Source of the DNA: Viola odorata
Taxonomy: Eukaryota > Streptophyta > Magnoliopsida > Malpighiales > Violaceae
Length of the DNA: 64,000 nucleotides
Assembly: GCA_963691705.1 (NCBI GenBank)
Contig: OY829541.1
Location: 41,309,661 to 41,373,660, forward strand
Direction of reading: 5' to 3'
The position numbers were made by a program, and so were the translations under genes. Each line of letters begins with the position of its first letter. Positions within the stretch are counted from its first letter, which is position 1. Positions 9,963-20,159 of this stretch are shown here, in pieces. The notes under the pieces were generated by a model that saw nothing but the letters and a program-made list of their open reading frames with translations, was not told the DNA's origin and made no database searches.

Positions 9963-10589
9963 TAAAGATTCCCTTTTTTTATATTTTATTATTTTTTATT
10001 TCAAAACTACTCCTACTTTTCAAACAATTTACAAGTAATTGAGCCACCCTCCTTCTCTTAATCACTGCCCAAACCGGCCACACCCACAAGCCACACCGCC
10101 GACACCAAACTCATCGCCCTCTCCGTCACACACCCATCACCAAACCCACCACCATCATCACCCTACCATCACCGCCTCGCCATCACCCACTACCACCAAC
10201 CACCCATCACCGCCACGATCTACGAACCCAACCACCAAAACCACATCCACCATCGAACCCAACCACGAAAATCGCATCCACCACCGTCAAGTCCACCACT
10301 GTTGTCGAATCACACACATCACTCTCACCCTCCTTAATCGCCGCCATCGTTGCTGAGGAAAGAAAAGAAAGAAAGAAAAGAGAAGAGAGGAAAGTGAGGG
10401 TTGCAACCAAAAAGAAAAAAAGAAGGAAAGAAAAGAGAGAAATGAATGGTAGCGTTTTTAAATAGAGTTAAAGGAAGAATCACAAGAGTTATTCTGAACA
10501 TGCATAATGGCCGAAGCTACCCAAAATCCTAGATTAACCCTACGTTTGTGTGTCATACACCATAAGAAAAACAATTCCTGCAACGATAA
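9963..10589. other. Low-complexity stretch
   Basis: About 10040-10350 is a C/A-rich run that encodes a Pro/Thr/His-rich frame. It is followed by an AGAAAGAAAG purine tract (about 10360-10440). No known family, element end or regulatory signal was recognised. The frame is judged to be chance. Confidence 0.6.
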
Positions 10590-11305
10590 CTAGCCCGATG
10601 AATTAAATCTACCTGCGAAGGTGAGGGCTAGAAATCGATGCAAGATTCGTAGGGCAGGATCAGTGAGTTCATGGGCTTTAGAGGATTTTGGGTTAAACTC
10701 AGCATCAGGGTTATCAATCAATTTACGAAAAGCAATATCAGCATCAAAAACAGCAGGGATGACAGTCAAACCATTTTTATAAGCACTAGATTTCAATTCA
10801 TTGGCTTAGCAAAATTAAGCATGTAGTAAAATTCATCAAGTGAGAGCTTAGACCACTTATTCGTCAAATGAAAGTTAATGAATTCAGGCGTAGACGAATT
10901 AGGTCCAAACTTCCCCTTTGGCTTAAAGTGCTCAGATGCAACCTAAAAAGTGGTAAAGAACTCAAGTGAGAGCTCAACAAAAGTGGGGTGTTCTAAAAAG
11001 AACAATGGTTCCCAACCGATGTTACCTACTAGCTCTCGGACTCGAGATTCGAGTCTCATTTTGCTTAAAAAATCTAGATCCAGGCGCGTGCAAGGGCTAA
11101 CTCATTTGGAGTTGAGAAAGTGCAATTTATCAATCGAGGGCTTGTCATTGAAGACTAACCAAGCATGCAGATCAGAGAGGTCAGAAGTCACCTGGGTCGA
11201 GGTGGGTCTAGGGGAAGAAGAAGGGACTGATGTCGTGCCCTTGACAGGTGAAGCGCTTTCTTGATGGCGAGCCTTCGACGACGTCGAGGCCTTGATCTTT
11301 CTGAA
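10590..11305 (-). pseudogene. Athila-type retrotransposon ORF (env-position ORF) fragment
   Basis: Read on the minus strand from 11305, this encodes a broken protein with landmarks FLSKMRLESRVRELVGNIGW, FFLEHPTFVELSLEFF, KLSLDEFYYMLNF and NELKSSAYKNGLTVIP. These parallel, in the same order, the Athila ORF at 51863-53341 (GTRIRKFMLNIGW, DYPAYSELCLEF, HLSVDDFNVMLGF, NELKSAEYVNALIIPP). The family matches what is called the ATHILA ORF-1 family (Pfam PF03078 by recall), whose role is unknown. There are in-frame stops at about 11100 and 10942 and a frameshift near 10795. Its upstream part is cut off exactly where the Tat LTR begins at 11306, so it may be the target into which that element inserted. 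Confidence 0.7.
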
Positions 11306-11680
11306 TGATAAGATTCGAAGTTCTGGGGAGTCGGAAGTGGAGGGGGGGCCAATCAGAGTCACTGTGGTTACCGTTGAATGTACCTGCAAAGCGCCGGAGG
11401 GAGGGCTCCGGCGTAGATACTCCGATGCCTAAGTTAGTACGGCTGTTCAAAATAGCAGAGGTTCCAGTAGCGATCTTAGGCTTACCTTACGCTTTAAGTG
11501 GTGGGGTATTTATAGGCCGCACGAGGGAGTTTATTTTAGTGGAAGGCATTATCGGGGGAGATAACGCCTCAAGTGACGTCATAGGCGACAGCTTCCAGTG
11601 ACGTCATAGGCGACAACTTCCAGTGACGTCATAGCTGTCCTAGGATGGGATAGCGCCGTGCGTGCAGATGGATGACGCGT
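11306..11680 (-). repeat. 3' LTR of Tat element (inner end truncated)
   Basis: It matches 31662-32051 over its whole length. On the plus strand it begins TGATAAGATTCGAAG. It stops after GATGACGCG(T), whereas the right copy continues GAGACA before a polypurine-like tract. So about 6 bp of LTR plus the adjoining PPT are missing. In minus orientation it carries three TGACGTCA boxes followed by TATAAATA (11513-11506). Confidence 0.88.
11574..11631 (-). promoter_or_regulatory. Triple TGACGTCA enhancer-like array and TATA box in Tat LTR (U3)
   Basis: Perfect TGACGTCA palindromes start at 11574, 11599 and 11624, exactly 25 bp apart within a 25-bp repeat. TGACGTCA is the classic target of TGA/bZIP factors. 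In the element's orientation they lie about 60-125 bp upstream of a TATA box (TATAAATA, 11513-11506), a normal enhancer-core promoter layout. The right LTR keeps all three copies. Confidence 0.75.
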
Positions 11681-12073
11681 ATTTGCATCATAGACAGTCT
11701 TACCAAGAACTTTCTAATCTCCAAAACCCACACCCTGAAGAATCTCAACGACGGTGACGTTGGCTTTCTGGAAAATATACTGATCAAGACGTCCGAGGAC
11801 GTTCTGGAGCTTCAAGGGATGCTGACTCCCCTTCGGTCTAGGCTTGGTGCGGCTTCTCTAGAGGATTTCAGTCCTCTGGAGTGTGTGTCCAAGTTGGTTG
11901 TTGCTATCTCCCGCATCGAGGTGGTGATCACTATGCTGCAGCAACGGAAGGATCTGCTGAACTGCTGCTTGAAGGGCATGAGGATTTCTTCTGCCGAGCT
12001 GACCTCTGTGGCGGACGCTTTAAAGGAGGTCCCTACTCTGCCAGAGGATGATAATGCTGGATCCCAGGCTTGA
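11681..12073 (+). pseudogene. 3' end of an antisense ORF in Tat element
   Basis: An open plus-strand frame ends in TGA at 12073 and has lost its upstream part to the deletion that joined it to the LTR. The apparent start (ATG 11672) lies in LTR sequence and is accidental. It encodes about 130 residues with leucine-rich helical stretches (FLENILIKTSEDVLELQGML, SKLVVAISRIEVVITML), compatible with a coiled coil. No family recognised. A poly(A)-signal cluster (AATAAATAAAATG, near 12148-12160) follows, as expected for the end of a transcription unit. Confidence 0.45.
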
Positions 12074-12550
12074 CTGTCGACCGTCGCCGTTCTACCTTTT
12101 CTTTTCTTTGTATAAATGTATGCCCAGGCCGTTAGGCCATAGATGAATAAATAAAATGTCTTTCTTTATTGGAGTCGCCGTTCCTTTTTGACATGTGCCA
12201 ATTGACATTTCAGTTGATTGCCACATCATCCCAACTGAAAACGAGCCCGTCCTCGGTTAGACTTTGGTAGCGGTTATCCTCGCGAACCATTCTACATTAA
12301 TTTCGCGCCGCCTCTTCAGTATCAACTGATTGGGCAATTTTTCGGTACCTATCGATTAGGGAGAATTTTCAATAGGTGTGATCACAGGACTCAATTCTGC
12401 AATTTAGCTTATTTTCAAAACGTACCAATTTTCTCAAAAATTGTGCGGGAAGATGGAAAAGCACCTCCTCCTCAGCTATTTAATGGGATTTTCTCTCCCT
12501 TTTTCTATTCATCTTTTTCTCATTTTCTTGTCAAAATCATTTGCAGTTTC

Positions 12551-12976
12551 ATGGTCGATTCATACTCTTTAGACCTTGCAGAATGCGGCTCTCCCTCAAC
12601 TCCTCCAACCTCACCGGATTCTGATAATCCTCCTTCACCCTCATGCCTGAAGAGGCGACTTCCTCGCCGTAAAAGTCGTAAGAGGTCGGGGAAAAGAAGG
12701 ACTTCGAAGACGGTCGACTCGTCTCTTCTCGTTTATGTCCCACCTGTTCAGAAAGGTGACGTTCTGTTTCCTCATGTCAGTCGCTCCATGGAGAGGAGTT
12801 CCGCCAGCGGTATCGGTGCTGACATCGCGGCCCTTACTGTCAAAGGAGAGCCAAGTTCGCTAAAACTGGGTCAGGCGAGGCACGCCGAGGAACCTTTCCC
12901 GCCTATTGCCAAGGAGTTTCCGTCCTCGGATGAGGAATACTGCTATTGGCCTTCCTATTGGCCTGATGATGATTAA
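12551..12976 (+). CDS. Small antisense ORF of Tat element, unknown function
   Basis: About 141 residues from ATG 12551 (the frame is open further upstream to 12443, but that part is pyrimidine-rich leader). It begins MVDSYSLDLAECGSPSTPP, then has a basic patch (CLKRRLPRRKSRKRSGKRR) that looks like a nuclear localisation signal. It ends with an acidic-aromatic tail, SSDEEYCYWPSYWPDDD. No domain recognised. A TATA-like CTATTTAATGG lies at about 12475. TGGAATAAAATT, a plausible poly(A) signal, follows the stop at about 13018. It sits among other plus-strand units opposite in sense to the element's pol genes. It could be a genuine accessory gene or a decayed remnant of one. Confidence 0.45.
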   Translation: MVDSYSLDLAECGSPSTPPTSPDSDNPPSPSCLKRRLPRRKSRKRSGKRRTSKTVDSSLLVYVPPVQKGDVLFPHVSRSMERSSASGIGADIAALTVKGEPSSLKLGQARHAEEPFPPIAKEFPSSDEEYCYWPSYWPDDD

Positions 12977-13173
12977 TTCTGCATACCGTGCCTTTTTTGT
13001 AGATGTCGTACGACCTTTATGGAATAAAATTACACTTTTCGTTTTCCTCCTTTTCTTAGTCGCCTTTCCGCGTTAACTCCTTCCGCACTTAGTTAGTTAT
13101 CGCTGATAAGTCAGCTGCCACTTGATGTGATCATTCTGTTAGCCTCTAGTCAGTGGCTGTCTTTCTTCGAGGA

Positions 13174-13180
13174 TATAAAT
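13174..13180 (+). promoter_or_regulatory. TATA box of an antisense transcription unit
   Basis: TATAAAT in a GC-richer setting, about 60 bp after a GCTGCCACTTGATGTG motif. Similar motifs precede the other plus-strand units (GATTGCCACATCATCC at 12216, GTCGCCACGTCATC at 17327). It is the best promoter candidate for the unit whose coding part now starts at 15133. Confidence 0.45.
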
Positions 13181-13253
13181 GCTTAGTCATAAATATCCTT
13201 CTGCGGTTTTTCCGCGTGTCACTTTCTGTTTTGCACGCGTCTCGTTTTCACAG

Positions 13254-15132
13254 GCTGTTGGGTACTCAGGTCAACCTTTAAAAGGGAACCACTGTTTTCT
13301 TTTAACACTTTTGCTCATGCTTTGAAATTCTTTCTCATCATTGATTGATGGTTTATTTTGGATGTTTTATTGTCTCCTTTATTATTAATTGAGATAATAA
13401 TTATGCTACTTTAAGCTCTTTTGCTTCCTTTCTATATAAACAGCCTTTGGTACATCAATCTGAAGGAAAGGAGCAGAAAGCTTGAAGATCAGAGCTTAAA
13501 TCAATCATTTGGTGATGGAGTTTCGTTTTCAGCTTTGCTGCCTTGAATCTGGTCCATTCGTCCCAAGGTCACTTCACCATTTTGCCGAAATCAGCTCTCC
13601 TCTAGGCATTGACAAGAAGCGACCTAACGGAATTCCAGCTGGACTTGCACTCGCTATGGATCCCACTTGTTTATTCTCTAGTGCATTTCCTGTCTTCTTG
13701 GGACTCATTTTTATCAGACACAAGACTTCTTGGGCCACTCCTTGTTATTCTCATGAGCTTACAAACATCTTTGGAAGAATGAAACAACATTCTTCTTGAT
13801 TTTGAGAGAATTTTCCCACTAGTTTACAAGCACTTTGAAGACAAAATTTTTGGAGCTTTGTGAACTCGTGTTGACTGACCTTGGAGAGGAGCATGCAGGC
13901 AGATGAAGGACCATTTAAGATAGCAAGTTCGGACTGAGGAAAAGGGGAGACAAAAGGGGGAACGAGTGGAGAAAATCAGCACTCCACATTTTCTAGATTT
14001 TCCAGCTTTTTGTATTTTCGGTTTTGCACTTCTTGTATCATTTTCCATTATGTTTTGTAACTAAAAACCTCCATACCTGGTAGGGATCTGGTGGTTGATA
14101 ATTTCAGTAGGTTGTGAGACTCTTTGATCTTCAATAAAAGCGTTTTCATATTTCTCTCCTTCTTGTTTTAACTCCAATTTGTTCTTGTTGAATTTAGGCT
14201 TAGCTAACCTATGTTTTAACTTGAATGATTACAGTCAGTTCTCTTGTGATTAAATCACTCTTAGAGAACAGTAGTAGATGATTCAGCAGGGTATGAGGGG
14301 CATTTACTTGGTCTAAGCTGAAAGAAGGAGTTGAACTAGGCTATCATCCCATCCCAAGGCCATGAGAAGGGCCGACCTAGGTGACAGCTGGGTCAAGTGC
14401 CAGACTAGACCAGACTTGAGGATGAAGAATTACTCCCACGTCTAGAAGAAGGACCTCACTGATTTTAATCAATCTCTTGAGCTTTTCTATAAGTTTTCTG
14501 ATTCCTTTGTTGAAGGCTCCGCATAGCCAAAGCAAAGTGGCGGGTTGGAATCTTAGGATGAGCTTAGGAAGATTAGGGTGTTTAAAATGAAGTGATTCTT
14601 TTAATTCACTTTTGTAGAAGGTTAGGGAATCTAGTGTGAACTGGTTCCACAACTTCTTCTATGAAACCGTTTTGAAAATACTTTTGTCAATGATCAACTA
14701 GCATGGAATTGTCACCACATAAGGATCTCTACTAGGGATTTTCTTTCTCTTCTGTATTTCTTTATTTCACTACTGTTTTCTTTTATGCAATCTTATTTTC
14801 CTGCTTATTGTTTCTCAACCAATCAAACTCTCACCCCTTGGCTGATTCTTGTCATTTATAGGAGGAATAAAGATCAGACCGATTTGTCCCTGTGTTCGAA
14901 CCTCTTGCCGCTATGCACAAATCCTTTTTGCTGCTTAGTGATGAGTTGTAATCTTTTTATTTATGATCGGATTCGACACCCGTCAATCATCCTCTCTCTT
15001 TTGCTTCTTCCTTTATTCGAAGGAAATTTCTTCAACCGCTCATCGGCGCCAGCGGCCTACACACTGCCTTCTTAATCCATGTATTTTTGCTCCATTTTCC
15101 TCAGATTTTCTTCTCATTGGTTCATTATGTGC
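13254..15132. other. Non-coding stretch between antisense units, possible inserted element
   Basis: It begins TGTTGGGTACTC and contains a good TATA box (CTATATAAAC, about 13431) and a poly(A)-like AATAAAAG (about 14133). Together these would suit an LTR. Short frames here (for example 13509-13799) match nothing known. It separates a promoter-like region (13174) from the coding unit at 15133. I looked for a matching 5-bp duplication at a right-hand end and found none, so an inserted solo LTR is only a possibility. Confidence 0.35.
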
Positions 15133-17125
15133 ATGACTAGAGACCCTAAGGGTCTTCAAATGCCTATAGACCCAGAAATCGAGAGAACACCCAGTCTCTT
15201 TACTTGCGACGCGGTTCTGAAGGCTGCGTTGGAGGGTCAGGGTATCACCATTCCTCCTGGTTTTTCCGTTAGGATTCCTGAGGTGGGTCAACGGCTTCAT
15301 GACCCCTTGTCCAAGAGTGATAGGATGGTCTATTTTAAGATGTTCCTTTATAGATTTCGCTTTCCCATTCATGAGTCTGTGAAGAAGTTGATGCGTCAGT
15401 ATGATATCGACCCAGCTCAGATAACCCCTCCCTCTTGGTGCGGAATTTATGCCTTTCTTCGCGCTTGCGAATTGCAGGGTATACTTACTCCGTCTGTCAA
15501 TTTATTCTGCAAATTTTTTAGTTTCAAGTGTCGCAACTGTTTGGTTGATATCGCCCCGAGATGGAATGACGCATTCGCACAGTCATTCTGGCAGAGGTTC
15601 AAGGGCTACGAGGGGACTGTAGAGGATTGGAAAAGTGGCTTCTTCATTGTTAGTCTTCCTTTCCGCCCTTGGCCTAGGGGCTTTAACCGCGGGCTTGTCG
15701 ATTCCATTTGGGTAAACCCAACAGTGTTGTCTAGGGAAGAGTTACATCAGGTTATCGCCTTGCTAGACATGAATTTCTCCTTCCGTATCCGAGAATTTTC
15801 CCTGTACCAGCTTATGACGGAGTGTATTATAGGTGAGTTTCCTTTTTTGTGTTATCATTTTGACTTGCTCACTGCTTTAACATGTCTTGGTGGCAGACGA
15901 TACTGAAGACCTACCGTCTGGCATGGATACCGTTCCTTTAAACGTAACACCGCTTCAAACGCTACCGGCCTCTCCCCCGCCCGAGAGTTCCAGCCGTCAA
16001 GCTGCTTCGCCAAAAAAGATGAGGACTAAGACAGTTGCCGCGAGAGGGAGCGATATGCCCACTCGGGCCTCTAGTTTTCTCAACAATTGGCTACCGGATC
16101 AAAGCAAGAGAACGACCACGGGCTAACCCGAAACTAAGATAGTTGAGAGCGACAGCGAGGACATGGACCTCGAGACAGGGCTTCTCCATGCTTCCACGGC
16201 GCAGCGGAAGAAACTCAGAGTTGAGAAAACCGCTCAAACTGCTGGGATTTCCTCGAAGAAAGTCGATGAAGTCCCATTCACAAGCGTCGACACTTCTACC
16301 GTGGTGACTACTTCTCAAGCGACAAAGGTCACCGAGGCGTCAACGGTCATTCCCCCCGAGGTCGCTGAAAACCCATTGGTGCCAGACTCGGCTCCACCTA
16401 TTGACGTCCCTGACTCTCCCATTTCCTCTTATATTCCTGACGTGGTTGCGCCGTCTCCCGACTCGAGCATTCCTTCCGTCCCTTCACCAAGGAGCCCTCA
16501 ACCATTACTCTTCACATCCATTTCTGGCCTCGACGATTCCGTCGAAAGTTGCCCTCCTCCTTTTGTCGCTAACCTTTCTCCCTCGGGAGTCTCTTCTTAC
16601 CGCCTAGATCTGTCCACCTTTGGTACTCGCGGACTTTGTGCTTTGGGGATATCGGACACGCTATCGCGAGACCATCCGGTAGGCTCTCTGGTGGGTGAGA
16701 TATTTGGCTCTCCCAAAGCCAATGAGGAATTATTGCGGCTTCCCCCCGATATCCAACGTGTGCGGGTTTTGAATAACGCTCTTGCCAGCTTTCGCGAAAT
16801 GCATTATTTTCTGGGTGCCCATGGTGACAAACTTCGAGGTTCCCCCGGCTTAAAAGAGCAGTTAGATGCCGCTCTGACCAAGGTGACGGAGTTGACTCAG
16901 CTTCAAAGTCGTACCCAGGCAGAGCTGAATGATTGTCGCGTCGAGCTTGCAAGGGAAAAATCAAAGGGGAAGGCCAAAGCAAAACTTTTAGAAGCGGAAT
17001 TGGCGGTGGCTAAGGCTGAGTTAGTGGCGGCTGACAAAAGAAACTCTTTCCTTCGTGAAGAGATATCGGCCCGGGATGCAGACCTGGCGAAGGTTTCTCC
17101 AAAGATGACTAAGGTGTTCCCATGA
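15133..17125 (+). pseudogene. Antisense ORF A of Tat element, PF04195-like (putative gypsy-type transposon) protein, two exons
   Basis: Exon 1 (15133-15832) starts MTRDPKG and carries IPPGFSVRIP, WCGIYAFLRACELQGI and VEDWKSGFFIVSLPFRPWP. These are landmarks of the plant family annotated as putative gypsy-type transposon (PF04195, from memory). A short intron (15833-15896, GTGAGT...GGCAG) splits a codon after its first base. Exon 2 (15897-17125) has a Pro/Ser-rich linker, then FREMHYFLGAHGDKLRG and a long Ala/Glu/Lys coiled coil (about 16860-17080). The only clear lesion is one in-frame TAA at 16124-16126. Without it the protein would be about 640 residues. The function is unknown. The unit lies opposite to the pol genes, between integrase and the 3' LTR. 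A diverged copy lies at 17787-20155. Confidence 0.7.
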
Positions 17126-17604
17126 TCAGATAGGGTTGGCGCCAGAGAGGACTTCATTTCTTGTATTTTTCCTACCGACCATTGGCTTGATTCAGTTTGT
17201 AATAATCAATGACGCTTGCCCCGTATTGCTGTTTGTAATTCTTTTTTGAACAAATAATCTTTATTCCACTTTTTTGCGTTATCTTGTTAGCTACTAGTTC
17301 GATTGTCACTCAGTCGCGTTATCTCAGTCGCCACGTCATCGCGTCATTGCGTCTATCTTGTTTTGAAATTTGATTCTTCTTTTCAGAGCATTTAATGCTC
17401 AAGATTTCCTCATTAATGCAACGGAGGAGTCATGATGATTCAACAGACACGTGTCAACTTATAAGGGCGCCAAGGGTTAGCGTGCCCTAGGAATTGGTGA
17501 GATCAAAGCGCCTTCTCACTTCTCAAGAATCGTACTCATTACCTACGCCTGTTCCTTGAGACGTCGTGACGACTGTTACAACAGTCGTTTTACTTGACTT
17601 CTGA

Positions 17605-17625
17605 GACTATAAAACCTAACACTTG
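17605..17625 (+). promoter_or_regulatory. TATA box and leader of antisense ORF B
   Basis: CTATAAAACC lies about 180 bp upstream of the ATG at 17787, with a pyrimidine-rich leader between them. Upstream are TCAGTCGCCACGTCATC (17324) and a TTGAGACGTCGTGACG region (about 17557) with ACGT-core motifs typical of bZIP-type sites. Confidence 0.5.
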
Positions 17626-17786
17626 TTTCTTTTTTCCACTTTTGTTATTTTACTCTTTCCATATTCTTCTGAGTCAGCTTCTGTTTCTACTTTTCATCGT
17701 CTGGGCGTTCAGAGTTCCTCTCCTTAGAAAGGTATTTCTCGTTTGCTCCTGCCGTCTTCTTCATCCTTTTAGCCTTTATTTCTGCC

Positions 17787-20155
17787 ATGACTAGGACTCG
17801 TCGCTCTGAGTCTAAATCCATTGACGAGGAAAAGATTGAGAATACCATTAATAGCATTACTTCTTTAACCGTTCTTAATGAGCATCTAGCCGATCATCAT
17901 GCTAATATTCCGGAGGGTTATACGGTCTCCGTTGCCCCTAAATCATTACGCCTGAATAGCGTTTTGACCGGTAATCGTAGGGTTCTATATGCCCAGATGT
18001 TTCGTTACGGTTTTTGATTTCCTGTTGATTCCTTTGTGAAACAGTTGCTTACTGCTCTTGATCTGAATCCTGTTCAGTTAACCCCAAACGCATATTGCTG
18101 TGTTTATGCCTTTCTAGAACTTTAGAAGTACAAAGGGATTAACTCTCTTTCCCTTTTGCTGCTTAAGTCTCTTTTCAAACTGTACAGTCGTCGGGGTGTG
18201 ATAGCGATATCGCCCCGTTATGACGATGACTCGCTTAAGAACTTCACCTGGAAACTCCTTCACCTTGAGTCTTCCATTGAAGATTGGAAAAAGGAATTTT
18301 TTATTATTGAGCTTCCTGATCAGCCTAACCCTTGGTGGCGATCTGGTTTTAATCAAGACGTCAAAGATAGTACCTGGGTTCGGCGGGAGGCACTTCGCCA
18401 GCCTGAGCGAGGCTGGTAGGACAAACTACTCTAGTTGGAAATCAGTGTTCATACCCGCAACTTGGCATGCGGGATGGACATCCAAACTTGCATCAGACGT
18501 GAGTGTTGCGTTGTTTTCTTCTTTGTCGCAGTCTGTACTAACGCTAATGTTATCTCATGATTATGCAGCAACCGATCCCAACCGGAAGTCCGAGAGCGTC
18601 AGGAAACGGCTAAGAAGGGTTCAACAAAGGAGGGAAAAAGAAGAAGCTATTGCCGCCACTGCCGCTGCTACAGCCGCGGTTAATCCGACTGTACCGCCTG
18701 TCGCTACTGTGAGTCTCATTCAGGCATCGTCTTCCCCAATTGGTGAGGAATCTGCTACTATTCCTCTAGGTGTTCCTATCGTGTCTGTTGCCGCCTACCC
18801 TACTCAAGCCTCCTCCTCCAGGGCTCAACCAAAAGGAAAGAGAAAGAAAAGGACGAGAAGCGTTGCCGCTCTCCCTCCGTCTCCAGACGCGGCAGCTTCC
18901 TCTGAAGCGCCTGTTAATGATATCATTGCGATAAGCGTTTCTTTCATAAATGTGTTATCTCACCCGTTGCCTTTTAATATAATTTTTGTGTTTTCTCTTA
19001 TTTTCTTATCCCTCGCTACATTTTTCTCTGCAGGGTGCTACCACTGCTTCCGCTCTCGCCTCCCCATCAAACAGTATGAACTTGAGCCACATACTGGCTC
19101 GTCCTGCGAAGAGGGCGCGACCTGACGCGGGGGGCAAGAGCCCGTTGACGGGTCACACTGATACCGGGGGGAACACAACGTCACCTTTGACCCCACGATG
19201 CCTTCTGGGGATCAATCTTCTGATTTTCTCGGGGGCCTTAGTGGTTCAGGGGCCTTTGAATCCTCACTGCATTCCTTTGACACCTCGGCTCCTCCCTTTT
19301 CTAGTGGTTTGGGCTTCAGCGAAGATTTTGTCTGGTTTCTCACCTCACGGTTCCTTCGGACTTCATGTGGGTACTTCTTCTCACCAACCTCTCTCTCCCT
19401 CTATCGTGGTTTTTATTCCTTCTGGCGCCCCGATGCTTTGACACTTCGGGGGAGGGGTTGTCACGCCTCACCTCATGGCCGACCTGAGTTCGATGGGCGA
19501 ATCCGGTCCTGTCACTCATCAGGTTGACTTGGCCAAACTATGTAGTTCCGGGTTTGCAGCTGTCGGGGGCGACAGTTCCGTCGAAGTTTCTTCTCTCTTG
19601 GCTGCCTATGAGTTAACATCCCCCGAGGAGCGAGAGGCCTTCCTTTCTCGACCCGCGGATGCACAGGTAAGTTTTTTGCGCTCTAAGCTCTTTACTTGTT
19701 TCTCTGAGTTTCATTACTGGGAGGAGCACATGTCGCATAAGGTTGCTACCCTTTTCGCCTCCTTAGACGGTCTTTCTAAGGAGAAAGAGGAGAAAGAGAG
19801 GTTATTGAAGGAACGCCAGAATTTACTACTGGCCTTGGCGATGGCCCGAAAGGAACAGAGAGAGGCGCAAGAGCAGGCGTCCGCTGAGAAAACCAGGAGT
19901 GCCACGTTGGAAGAGGAAAAGACAGCATTGATGGCAGAGAAAATGGCACTAGAGGGAGAGACGGCAGAGAAATGCATGTGGTATATTGAGAACACTGCCG
20001 CTATCATGGCCAACTGCTTCTTAGAGATTCATGGAGAAGAGGTGTACCGCGGTGATGCCCTTTTCTGCCGCTTTCCTGAAGAAGTCTGTGCATCTCACGG
20101 ACGAGGGCTTCCGTCAAGCCAAGCCAAAGGGCTACAAGAGTCGGGAAGTTCGTAG
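17787..20155 (+). pseudogene. Antisense ORF B of Tat element, diverged duplicate of ORF A
   Basis: It starts MTRTRRSESKS. It follows ORF A block by block: IPEGYTVSVAP, YCCVYAFLEL, IAISPRYDDDSLKNF, IEDWKKEFFIIELP. An intron acceptor (TTATGCAG, to 18567) again splits a codon after its first base, as in ORF A. A second intron seems to end at TCTGCAG about 19034. The C-terminal part (19475-20155) is a Glu/Lys/Ala-rich coiled coil (about 19770-19970) preceded by FSEFHYWEEHM, parallel to FREMHYFLGAH in ORF A. Stops at 18015 and 18122 and several frameshifts (about 18420, 19200-19470) show it is dead. Amino-acid similarity to ORF A is low, so the duplication is old. Confidence 0.65.
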
Positions 20156-20159
20156 GGTC

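Noticed and set aside
10039..10356. Pro/Thr/His-rich 105-codon frame
   Set aside because: Composition follows a C/A-rich simple-sequence tract; no start context, domain or conserved structure.
13254..14870. Solo LTR starting TGTTGGGTACTC
   Set aside because: TATA and AATAAA are present, but no CA-ended terminus with a matching 5-bp duplication could be found.
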